DNA of 64,000 nt, from assembly GCF_014202475.1 (NCBI RefSeq), contig NZ_JACHGV010000009.1, positions 1 through 64,000 on the forward strand. The letters run 5' to 3'. Below are positions 53,613 to 61,192 of the stretch, one piece after another (the stretch's first letter is position 1; each line of letters opens with the position of its first letter). Position numbers and translations under genes: made by a program. The notes beneath the pieces are model-generated. The model was given only the letters and a program-made list of their open reading frames with translations. It was not told where the DNA came from and did not search any database. This DNA comes from Streptomyces paradoxus (lineage in GTDB: Bacteria > Actinomycetota > Actinomycetes > Streptomycetales > Streptomycetaceae).

Positions 53613-55142
53613 CTATCGCTCCAGACGCCCGTTGAACCTGCGCGGCAGCCCCAGCGGATTCTCGTCCCGCAACTCCGCGGGAAGCAGCGCAGACGGCGCG
53701 TTCTGATAGGCAACCGGCCGCATCCACCGCTCGATCGCCGTACCGCCCACCGACGTGGACGTCGACGTCGTGGCCGGGTAAGGCCCACCGTGGTGCTGGG
53801 CCGGCGCGACGGCGACCCCCGTCGGCCAGCCGTTCACCAGCACGCGCCCGGCCAGCGGCGTCAGCTCCGCGAGGATCTCCGCGCCGCGCCCCTCGCCCGC
53901 CGCCTCCTCCTCGGACAGCTGCACCGTCGCCGTGAGGTTGCCGGGCAGCCGCGACAGCACCGACTTCACCTCGGCCTCGTCCTCGTAGCGGGCCACCACG
54001 GTGACCGGCCCGAAGCACTCCTCCAGGAGCAGGTCGTGCTCGCCCTCCACGGCCAGCCTGCTCGCCGGCACCGTGAGGAAGCCCGCGCTGACGGTGTGCT
54101 CGCCGCCCGCGCCCGGGGTGACCGGGGAGTCGACGTCGGGCAGCGCGGCCCGCTCGGCGACGCCGGCCACGAAGTTGTCGCGCATGCGGTGGTCGAGCAG
54201 GACCCCGGCGTCGGTGTCGCTGACGGCGTCGGTGAGGGACTTGAGCAGCGCGTCGCCCGCGGCGCCGGCCGGCGCGAGGACGAGGCCCGGCTTCACGCAG
54301 AACTGGCCGACGCCCAGGGTCATCGAACCGGCGAGACCGGCGCCGATCGTCTCGGCCCGCTCGGCGGCGGCGGCCTCGGTGACGACGACCGGGTTCAGGG
54401 AGCCCAGCTCGCCGTGGAAGGGGATCGGGACCGGGCGGGCGGCCGCCGCGTCGAAGAGCGCCCGGCCGCCGCGCACGGAGCCGGTGAAGCCGGCCGCCGC
54501 GACCAGCGGGTGCTTGATCAGCTCGACGCCCGCCTCGAAGCCGTGGACCAGGCCCACGACGCCCTCGGGGATGTCGTGCCGGGCGGCGGCGCGGCGCAGC
54601 ACCTTGGCGACGTACTCGGACAGGGCCGGGTGGTCCGGGTGGGACTTGACGACGACCGGGCAGCCTGCGGCGAGGGCGCTCGCGGTGTCGCCGCCCGCGA
54701 CGGAGAAGGCGAAGGGGAAGTTCGACGCCGAGTAGACGGCGACGACGCCCAGCGCCACCTTGTAGCGGCGCAGGTCCGGGATCGGCGGGGTCGCGGTGTC
54801 GTCGGGGTGGTTGATGACGACGTCGAGGAAGGCGCCCTCGTCGACGATGTCCGCGAACGCGCGCAGCTGGTAGCAGGTGCGGGCGAGCTCACCGGTCAGC
54901 CGGACCGGGCCGAGCGCGGTCTCGGCGTCGGCGGTCTCGACGAGACCGTCCTTGGCCGCCTCCAGCTCCTCGGCGGCGCTGCGCAGGAAGGCCGCGCGGA
55001 CCGTGCGGTCCGCGAGGGCGCCGCGCGCCTCGTGTGCGGCACGGACGGCAGCGTCCACCTCCTGGGCTGTGGCCTCCACCGCAACCTGTTCACGCTGCTT
55101 CCCGGTTCGGGGGTCGACACTCCAGACTGGTGCTGCTGCCAC
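53613..55142 (-). CDS. NADP-dependent aldehyde dehydrogenase (2-oxoglutarate semialdehyde type)
   Basis: A 509-aa aldehyde dehydrogenase with the Glu in FHGELGSLNPVVV and the catalytic Cys in LGVGQFCVKPGLV. The N-terminal cofactor part is YSASNFPFAFSVAGGDTASALAAGCPVVVKSHP. The GGQFC-like and KSHP features place it with 2,5-dioxovalerate (alpha-ketoglutarate semialdehyde) dehydrogenases used in pentose, glucarate or hydroxyproline breakdown. GTG 55142 follows GGAGGGACCC. Divergent from an IclR regulator that probably controls it. Confidence 0.88.
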   Translation of the reverse strand: MAAAPVWSVDPRTGKQREQVAVEATAQEVDAAVRAAHEARGALADRTVRAAFLRSAAEELEAAKDGLVETADAETALGPVRLTGELARTCYQLRAFADIVDEGAFLDVVINHPDDTATPPIPDLRRYKVALGVVAVYSASNFPFAFSVAGGDTASALAAGCPVVVKSHPDHPALSEYVAKVLRRAAARHDIPEGVVGLVHGFEAGVELIKHPLVAAAGFTGSVRGGRALFDAAAARPVPIPFHGELGSLNPVVVTEAAAAERAETIGAGLAGSMTLGVGQFCVKPGLVLAPAGAAGDALLKSLTDAVSDTDAGVLLDHRMRDNFVAGVAERAALPDVDSPVTPGAGGEHTVSAGFLTVPASRLAVEGEHDLLLEECFGPVTVVARYEDEAEVKSVLSRLPGNLTATVQLSEEEAAGEGRGAEILAELTPLAGRVLVNGWPTGVAVAPAQHHGGPYPATTSTSTSVGGTAIERWMRPVAYQNAPSALLPAELRDENPLGLPRRFNGRLER

Positions 55143-55194
55143 CGCGGGTCCCTCCACACATGTATTGCCGCAGTACTGGGTCATCCACCAGGGA

Positions 55195-55212
55195 CGTTCG
55201 ATATACTGAACG
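55195..55212. promoter_or_regulatory. Candidate IclR operator between the dehydrogenase and its regulator
   Basis: CGTTCGATATACTGAACG is an 18-bp palindrome with 5-bp perfect arms (CGTTC/GAACG) and an AT-rich centre that resembles a -10 element. It lies in the 132-base divergent promoter, 52 bases before the dehydrogenase start. Position and shape fit IclR-family operators. Confidence 0.6.
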
Positions 55213-55274
55213 CTGTCTCTGATGATGAATATGCTGTGGAGACTATTTCCCGTCCAACGAAGGGGTCAAGGGCG

Positions 55275-56048
55275 ATGTCGGCTGGCGAGACGGGCGGCGG
55301 GGCGCAGGTCAAGTCCGCGGTGCGAACGGTTGAACTGCTCGAATACTTCGCCGGACGCCCCGGCATGCACTCCCTCGCGGCGGTCCAGGAGGCCGTCGGA
55401 TATCCCAAGTCCAGCCTCTACATGCTGCTGCGCACCCTGGTCGAGCTGGGCTGGGTGGAGACGGACGCGACGGGCACGCGGTACGGCATCGGGGTGCGGG
55501 CCCTGCTGGTGGGCACCTCCTACATCGACGGTGACGAGGTCGTCGCGGCGGCCCGCCCGACGCTGGACCGGCTCTCGGACGACACCACCGAGACGATCCA
55601 CCTCGCCCGCCTCGACGGCACGAACGTCGTCTACCTGGCCACCCGCCAGTCGCAGCACTACCTGCGCCCCTTCACCCGGGTCGGCCGCCGGCTGCCCGCG
55701 CACTCCACCTCCCTCGGCAAGGCGCTGCTGAGCACCTACTCGGACGAGCAGGTGCGCAAGATGCTGCCGGAGACGCTGCCCGCGCTGACCGAACACACCA
55801 TCACCGACCGGGAGAAGCTCATCGAGGAGCTGCGCCAGGTGCGGGAGCAGGGCTTCGCCGTGGACCGCGAGGAGAACACGCTGGGGCTGCGCTGCTTCGG
55901 CGTGGCGATCCCGTACCGCACCCCGGCGCGGGACGCGATCAGCTGCTCGGTGCCGGTGGCACGGCTGACCCCGGCGCACGAGCAACTGGTGAAGGACGCC
56001 CTCTTCGACGCCCGGGACCGGCTGACACTGGCCACCCGTAGGCTCTGA
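55275..56048 (+). CDS. IclR-family transcriptional regulator
   Basis: A 257-aa regulator: N-terminal winged helix (SAVRTVELLEYFAGRPGMHSLAAVQEAVGYPKSSLYMLLRTLVELGWVE, residues about 15-65) and a C-terminal effector domain ending in a block like GVAIPYRTPARDAISCSVPV. The pattern is typical of KdgR/NdgR-like IclR proteins. ATG 55275 is preceded by GAAGGGGTCAAGGGCG. It is divergent from the aldehyde dehydrogenase with a palindrome between them. A GNAT gene follows 3 bases after its stop. Confidence 0.9.
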   Translation: MSAGETGGGAQVKSAVRTVELLEYFAGRPGMHSLAAVQEAVGYPKSSLYMLLRTLVELGWVETDATGTRYGIGVRALLVGTSYIDGDEVVAAARPTLDRLSDDTTETIHLARLDGTNVVYLATRQSQHYLRPFTRVGRRLPAHSTSLGKALLSTYSDEQVRKMLPETLPALTEHTITDREKLIEELRQVREQGFAVDREENTLGLRCFGVAIPYRTPARDAISCSVPVARLTPAHEQLVKDALFDARDRLTLATRRL

Positions 56049-56051
56049 GGC

Positions 56052-56525
56052 ATGAATGTCGAGCTGCGCCAGGTCCACGACAGCGATCTGCCGGTCTTCT
56101 TCCGGCAGATGAACGACCCCGAGTCCCTGAGTATGGCGGCCTTCACCCCGGAGGACCCGTCCGACCGGGCGGCCTTCGACACCCGATGGTCCCGGCAGCG
56201 CTCCTCCCCCGATGTCGTCGCGCGGACGATCCTGGCCGACGGTGACGTGGTCGGCAGCGCGGCGGTGTACGGGGTCCCGGGCGAGCGCGAGGTGACCTAC
56301 TGGGTCGACCGCGCCTACTGGGGCAAGGGCATCGCGACGCAGGCCCTGCGGGCGCTGCTCGCCGAGGTGCCCGAGCGCCCGCTGTACGCGCGGGCGGCGT
56401 CGGACAACGCGGGGTCGCTGCGCGTGCTGGAGAAGTGCGGGTTCCGTGTGGTGGCGGCGGCCCGGGGGTACGCCACGGCCCGGGGCGCCGAGATCGACGA
56501 GACGGTGCTCCTCCTGGAGGGCTGA
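56052..56525 (+). CDS. GNAT-family N-acetyltransferase (RimJ/RimL-like)
   Basis: A 157-aa protein with LRQVHDSDLPVFFRQMNDPES at the N-terminus, VTYWVDRAYWGKGIATQALRALL for acetyl-CoA binding and NAGSLRVLEKCGFR. This is the Acetyltransf_3 branch that often acts on amino acids or protein termini. ATG 56052 begins 3 bases after the IclR stop with GTAGGCTCTGAGGC upstream, so the two are probably co-transcribed. Confidence 0.85.
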   Translation: MNVELRQVHDSDLPVFFRQMNDPESLSMAAFTPEDPSDRAAFDTRWSRQRSSPDVVARTILADGDVVGSAAVYGVPGEREVTYWVDRAYWGKGIATQALRALLAEVPERPLYARAASDNAGSLRVLEKCGFRVVAAARGYATARGAEIDETVLLLEG

Positions 56526-56613
56526 GCGGGCCCCTGCCTCTCCCCCGCCCGGCGGAGGCGGATCGTCGCCGGGCAGGAGGTGCCCGCGGCCCCTTCCGCG
56601 GGAGCCTGACCGC

Positions 56614-57615
56614 ATGACCCAGTCGATCGCTCCCCTCGCCGCCCCACACCCGGCCGGTCCCGGCCGCACCCGGCGCGTCCTGCGTGCCGTCGCCGTCGTC
56701 TCCTGTGTGCCGTACCTCGCCCTCAAAGCGGCCTGGATCGCCGGGAGTCACATCGGGATACCCGCGGGCAGCACGCTGCTGGACGACCGTCCGGCCATGG
56801 CCGTGATCAACGGTCTCTCGGTCCTGGTGGACAGCGGGGTGATCGTGCTGGCGCTGGTCCTGACCCGGCCGTGGGGGCTGCGGGTGCCCGCGTGGCTGCT
56901 CGCGTTCCCCGTGTGGGTCGCGACCGGGCTGCTCACGCCGATCATGGCCGGATTCCCGGCACAGCTGGTGGTGAAGGCGTTCGGCGGGGGTGCCCCGTCC
57001 GCCGGCCGAGAGGCGTTCCTGGACGAGTGGGTGTTCGCCGTCGTGTACACGGGTTTCATCGCGCAGGGGATCGCCCTCGGCGGCCTCTTCGCGCTCTACG
57101 CACGGGACCGCTGGGGGCACTTGTGGCGCGGGCGGGTGCGGGAGCTGCCCGCCGGTGCCGTCGGCCCGGCCCACCGGGCCCTCGCCGTGGCCGCCGCCGT
57201 GCTCGCCCTGCCGCCGCTCACGCTCCACGCCCTGTGGGCCTGCGGGGTCTCCGCCGGCCTGCGTGACGGGCGGGCGGCGGAGCGGGGCGGGGAGTTCTAC
57301 GTCCTGGAGGCCCTGTACGTCGTGTTCCTCCTCGCGGCGGTCGCGGGTGCCGTGCTGCTGGCCTTCCGGCGCGGCCGGGCCCTGCCCGTGTCGGTGCCGC
57401 TCGCTCTGGCCTGGGTCGGCTCGGGTGCCGTGGCCTGCTGGGGCGGGTGGCTGTCGCTGGCCTCTCTCGGCGGCGTGGCGGACCTCGCCGACCGCCCCAC
57501 GCCGCTGATGCATCTCGCCTACGCTGGCCAGATGCTCGTGGGCCTCCTCGTCGCCGCCATCGGCGCCCACCACGTCGCGGAGCGCTCGGCCGGGGCCGCG
57601 CGACGGGCGGCGTGA
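56614..57615 (+). CDS. Polytopic membrane protein, coupled to a two-component system
   Basis: A 333-aa protein with about eight membrane helices and no recognised domain. ATG 56614 follows GGGAG. Its stop overlaps the histidine-kinase start (GTGA), so it is translationally coupled to the kinase, suggesting it is a sensor partner or the protein the system controls. It is not an ABC permease by sequence. Confidence 0.82.
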   Translation: MTQSIAPLAAPHPAGPGRTRRVLRAVAVVSCVPYLALKAAWIAGSHIGIPAGSTLLDDRPAMAVINGLSVLVDSGVIVLALVLTRPWGLRVPAWLLAFPVWVATGLLTPIMAGFPAQLVVKAFGGGAPSAGREAFLDEWVFAVVYTGFIAQGIALGGLFALYARDRWGHLWRGRVRELPAGAVGPAHRALAVAAAVLALPPLTLHALWACGVSAGLRDGRAAERGGEFYVLEALYVVFLLAAVAGAVLLAFRRGRALPVSVPLALAWVGSGAVACWGGWLSLASLGGVADLADRPTPLMHLAYAGQMLVGLLVAAIGAHHVAERSAGAARRAA

Positions 57616-58865
57616 GCGCACTGGCCCGGCTGCTGTTCGGCCGGCGGGCGCGCCTGCGGTGGATCCATCTGATCCTGGGCGGTGCGCTGGCCATGCCGTA
57701 CGTCCTGGTCGGCTCGGTGGTCATCGGCCCGGCCACCGGATCCACGGACGTCTTCGGGTCCTTTCCCCTCCAGCTCGCCTCGTTCGGCGTGGGCCTGCCG
57801 CTCGCGGCCGTCACCTCGCTGTTCCCGCTGACCCGGCCGCTGGAGTCGGCCGCCGTGCGCTGGCTGTGCGGTGTGGACGCGGACCGGCTCGCCCTCACCC
57901 CGGCGCGGACGCGGGGCGAGAAGGGCCGTACGGCCGCCTGGTTCACGCTGCATCTCGGGTTCGGCGGGATCATCGCGGGGATGTCGCTGGCGCTGCCGCC
58001 GTTCGCCGCCGTGCTGATCGTGCTGCCGGTCCTCGCGGGGCTGCGCGGCGGCCGGCTCGGTCTGCCCGAGGTCATCGACCACACCTGGGTCCTGGCGCTC
58101 GCCCCGGTCGCGGGCGTGGCGTCGCTCGTCGCCCTGGCCGGCTGCGCGGCCGGCTGCGGTGCGCTGCTGGCCCGCTGGGCGCCCCCGCTGCTCGGTCCCA
58201 CGCCCCGCGAGCGGCTCGCCGCCGCCGAGGCGCGCGCCGCCGACCTGGCCGTACGCAACCGGCTGGCGCGGGAGTTGCACGACTCCGTCGGCCACGCCCT
58301 GAGCGCGGTCACCCTGCAGGCGAGCGCGGCCCGCCGGGTCCTCGACAGCGACCCGGAGTTCGTGCGCGAGGCGCTCGCCGCGATCGAGGACACCACCCGG
58401 CGCACGGTCGGTGAACTCGACGCCGTGCTGGGTGTGCTGCGCGAGGGCGACGCCCCCGGCACGGCCCCGGCTCCGACCCTCGCCGCCGACCTCGACGGCC
58501 TGCTGCGGCGCACCCGGGCGGGCGGACAGCGGGTGAGCGCCACCGTGGACGCCGACGCGGAGGCACTGTCCCCGCTGCTGTCCCGCGAGGCCTACCGCAT
58601 CGTGCAGGAAGGGCTGAGCAACGCCCTCAAGCACGCCGGGGAGCGGGCCGCCGTGGAGCTGCGGATCGCGGTGACGGGCGGGGAGTTGGAGATCACCGTG
58701 GAGAATCCGGTGAACGGCCCGGCGCCCTCCCGCGCCGGCGGCGGCCACGGCCTGCGCGGCATCGCGGACCGGGCCAGGCTGCTGGGCGGGACCGCGACGG
58801 CCGGACCGACCGCGCGGCGGACCTGGCGGCTGCACGCCCGCCTGCCGATGACAGGACCGGTATGA
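57612..58865 (+). CDS. NarL-type membrane histidine kinase
   Basis: A 417-aa kinase with four to six N-terminal membrane helices (to about residue 185), a coiled stretch (RERLAAAEARAADLAVRNRLARE), the HisKA_3 motif ELHDSVGHALSAV with His223, the N-box EGLSNALKHAGE and the G-box GGHGLRGIADRA. The cognate regulator follows. GTG 57612 overlaps the membrane-protein stop. The stop lies in the first unit of a tandem 14-bp array. Confidence 0.92.
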   Translation: MSALARLLFGRRARLRWIHLILGGALAMPYVLVGSVVIGPATGSTDVFGSFPLQLASFGVGLPLAAVTSLFPLTRPLESAAVRWLCGVDADRLALTPARTRGEKGRTAAWFTLHLGFGGIIAGMSLALPPFAAVLIVLPVLAGLRGGRLGLPEVIDHTWVLALAPVAGVASLVALAGCAAGCGALLARWAPPLLGPTPRERLAAAEARAADLAVRNRLARELHDSVGHALSAVTLQASAARRVLDSDPEFVREALAAIEDTTRRTVGELDAVLGVLREGDAPGTAPAPTLAADLDGLLRRTRAGGQRVSATVDADAEALSPLLSREAYRIVQEGLSNALKHAGERAAVELRIAVTGGELEITVENPVNGPAPSRAGGGHGLRGIADRARLLGGTATAGPTARRTWRLHARLPMTGPV

Positions 58866-58902
58866 CAGGCCCGTACGACAGGACCCGTATGAGAGGACCC
58901 GT
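58848..58902 (+). repeat. Four tandem 14-bp repeats carrying a ribosome site and start codon
   Basis: Units ATGACAGGACCGGT (58848), ATGACAGGCCCGT (58862, 13 bases), ACGACAGGACCCGT (58875) and ATGAGAGGACCCGT (58889) run straight into the regulator's ATGACC at 58903. Each unit holds AGGACC- or AGGCCC-type purines before an ATG or ACG. The stop of the kinase lies inside the second unit. Confidence 0.9.
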
Positions 58903-59565
58903 ATGACCCGCCCGGCCCCGATCCGTGTCGTCCTGGCCGACGACGAGCGCATGGTGCGCACCGCGCTGCGCGCCATCCTGTCCGCCGAGCCGGACCTGGA
59001 GGTGGTGGGTGAGGCGGCCACGGGTGCCGAGGCGGTGTCGGTGGTACGGGAGGTGCGGCCCGACGTCGTGCTCATGGACGTCCGGATGCCGGAGACCGAC
59101 GGGATCCGTGCCACCGAGCAGATCCTCGCCACGCTGGACGAGCCGCCGCGGATCGTCGTCGTGACGACGTTCGAGAACGACTCCTACGTGTACGACGCGC
59201 TGCGGGCCGGAGCGGCCGGGTTCCTGCTGAAGCGGGCGGACGCCGACGCGCTGGTGCAGGCGGTCCGGCTGGTGGCGCGCAGCGACAGCCTGCTGTTCCC
59301 GGCGGCGGTCCGCACGCTCGCGACCGAGCACGCCCGCGCGCATCCGGCGCCGCCCGCGTGGGTGGCGAAGCTCACGGGCCGTGAGGGGGAGGTGCTGCGG
59401 CACATGGCGCGGGGGCTGACCAACGCGGAGATCGCCCGCCGGATGGAGGTCGGCGCGGCCACGGTGAAGTCGCACGTCGCGGCGGTGCTGGCCAAGACCG
59501 GCACCCGGGACCGCACACAGGCGGTGATCGCGGCGTACGAGGCGGGCTTTCTGAACGGCGGATGA
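58903..59565 (+). CDS. NarL/LuxR-family response regulator
   Basis: A 220-aa regulator: receiver domain with acidic pair DDE near residue 13, the phospho-acceptor Asp59 in VVLMDVRMPE and Lys in LLKRADAD; C-terminal LuxR helix-turn-helix (LTGREGEVLRHMARGLTNAEIARRMEVGAATVKSHVAAVLAKTGTRDRTQA, residues about 153-203). ATG 58903 has GAGAGGACCCGT before it, the last unit of the tandem array. The stop region is itself repeated downstream. Confidence 0.93.
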   Translation: MTRPAPIRVVLADDERMVRTALRAILSAEPDLEVVGEAATGAEAVSVVREVRPDVVLMDVRMPETDGIRATEQILATLDEPPRIVVVTTFENDSYVYDALRAGAAGFLLKRADADALVQAVRLVARSDSLLFPAAVRTLATEHARAHPAPPAWVAKLTGREGEVLRHMARGLTNAEIARRMEVGAATVKSHVAAVLAKTGTRDRTQAVIAAYEAGFLNGG

Positions 59566-59594
59566 GAAAACCGGCCCTCCGGATGAGAAACCGG
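59560..59594 (+). repeat. Direct repeat across the regulator's stop codon
   Basis: GGATGAGAAAACCGG at 59560-59574, containing the TGA stop, is repeated as GGATGAGAAACCGG at 59581-59594, one base shorter, with 6 bases between. Confidence 0.8.
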
Positions 59595-59641
59595 GACGGA
59601 CGGGAACGATCCGCCCGGCGTGGCTCGTCCTCCTGTTCGGA

Positions 59642-61099
59642 ATGAACAAGACGATCAGGCGCGCTTCGGTCTTCGCGCTGCTCCTGGTGTTCGCCCTGCT
59701 GGTCAGGGCGACCTGGGTGCAGTTCTACGAGGGCCAGGCGCTGGCAGACGACAAGGACAACCGGCGGAACGCGATCGAGACGTACTCGGCGCCGCTCGGG
59801 AACATCATCGTGGGCGGCCGGTCGGTCACCGGCTCGGCACCCACGAAGACGGGCGACCTGAAGTACAAGCGGACGTACACGGACGGCCCGCTGTACGCGG
59901 CGGTGACGGGTTACGCGTCGCAGGCGTACGCCCCGACTCAGCTGGAGGGCATCTACACCGATCTGCTCAACGGCACGGACAGCCGGCTCACGTCCGTGAT
60001 GGACACGCTCACCAACCAGCGGGCGGAGCCGGGCAACGTGGTCACGACCATCGACCCGGACGTGCAGAAGGCGGCCTACGACGCGCTCGGTGACAAGAAG
60101 GGCGGCGCCGTCGCCGTCGACCCGAAGACCGGGAAGATCCTCGCGGTCGTGTCGACGCCGTCGTACAACCCGTCGTCGCTGACGGACGCCAACACGGCGG
60201 GGGCGGCCTGGAAGAGGCTCACCTCGGACCCGGAGAAGCCGCTGGTCAACCGTGCGCTGCGGCAGCCGCTGCCGCCCGGTTCGACGTTCAAGCTGGTCGT
60301 GGCGGCGGCCGCGCTGGAGGACGGGCTGTACTCGTCGGTGGACGAGCGGACGGACAGCCCGGACCCGTACACGCTGCCCGGCACCAGCCGGGACCTGACG
60401 AACGAGAACCCGAACGCGCCCTGCACGAACGCGACCATCCGTACGGCGCTGGAGTACTCGTGCAACAACGTCTTCGCCAAGATGGCCGTGAAGCTGGGCC
60501 AGGACAAGGTGAAGGCGATGGCCGAGAAGTTCGGCTTCAACGACGACGAGCTGGATGTGCCGGTCCGGGCCTACACGAGCGTGTACCCGTCGGACATGGA
60601 CCCGTCGCAGACGGCCCTGACGGGCATCGGCCAGTTCGACGTCACGGCCACCCCGCTGCAGATGGCCATGGTGTCGGCGGCCATTGCCAACGGCGGCAAG
60701 CTGGTGTCGCCGCACATGGTCTCGCAAGTCACCGACAGTGGTGGTGATGTGCTGCAGGACTACGACGACGACGCCGGCACGAAGGAGATCGTCAGTTCCT
60801 CGACCGCGGAGCAGCTCCAGTCGGCGATGGAGACGGTCGTGAGCAAGGGCACGGGCACGAACGCCCAGGTGCCGGGCGCGACCGTGGGCGGCAAGACGGG
60901 CACGGCCCAGCACGGCGAGAACAACAGCCAGGTGCCGTACGCCTGGTTCACCTCGTACGGCAAGTCCGACTCGTCGGGCAAGGAGGTCGCCGTGGCGGTC
61001 ATGGTCGAGCAGTCGGACGCGGCCCGCTCGGAGGTCAGCGGCAACGGCCTGGCGGCGCCGGTCGCCAAGGCGATGATGCAAGCGGCGCTCAGGGACTGA
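59642..61099 (+). CDS. Class B penicillin-binding protein (transpeptidase)
   Basis: A 485-aa protein with a short cytoplasmic start, one membrane helix (residues 8-24) and a periplasmic-side transpeptidase domain. The SxxK motif is Ser214 (GSTFK), SxN is Ser273 (SCN), KTG is Lys418 (GGKTGTAQ). It lacks PASTA repeats and is close to PbpA-type actinobacterial enzymes that act with SEDS proteins in growth or sporulation. ATG 59642 has a poor ribosome site. It follows the two-component genes, but a control link is only inferred. Confidence 0.93.
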   Translation: MNKTIRRASVFALLLVFALLVRATWVQFYEGQALADDKDNRRNAIETYSAPLGNIIVGGRSVTGSAPTKTGDLKYKRTYTDGPLYAAVTGYASQAYAPTQLEGIYTDLLNGTDSRLTSVMDTLTNQRAEPGNVVTTIDPDVQKAAYDALGDKKGGAVAVDPKTGKILAVVSTPSYNPSSLTDANTAGAAWKRLTSDPEKPLVNRALRQPLPPGSTFKLVVAAAALEDGLYSSVDERTDSPDPYTLPGTSRDLTNENPNAPCTNATIRTALEYSCNNVFAKMAVKLGQDKVKAMAEKFGFNDDELDVPVRAYTSVYPSDMDPSQTALTGIGQFDVTATPLQMAMVSAAIANGGKLVSPHMVSQVTDSGGDVLQDYDDDAGTKEIVSSSTAEQLQSAMETVVSKGTGTNAQVPGATVGGKTGTAQHGENNSQVPYAWFTSYGKSDSSGKEVAVAVMVEQSDAARSEVSGNGLAAPVAKAMMQAALRD

Positions 61100-61133
61100 A
61101 CCTCGGCCGCCGGGAAGCCGTCTTCACGGACGA

Positions 61134-61169
61134 GACGGGCCGCCCCCTTCCCCCCGGGGGCGGCCCGTC
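61134..61169. terminator. Bidirectional hairpin between the PBP and purine permease genes
   Basis: A 14-bp perfect inverted repeat (GACGGGCCGCCCCC at 61134-61147, complement at 61156-61169) with an 8-base loop lies between convergent genes. Confidence 0.8.
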
Positions 61170-61192
61170 CTCGTGTCACCGGCCGCCCGGCG

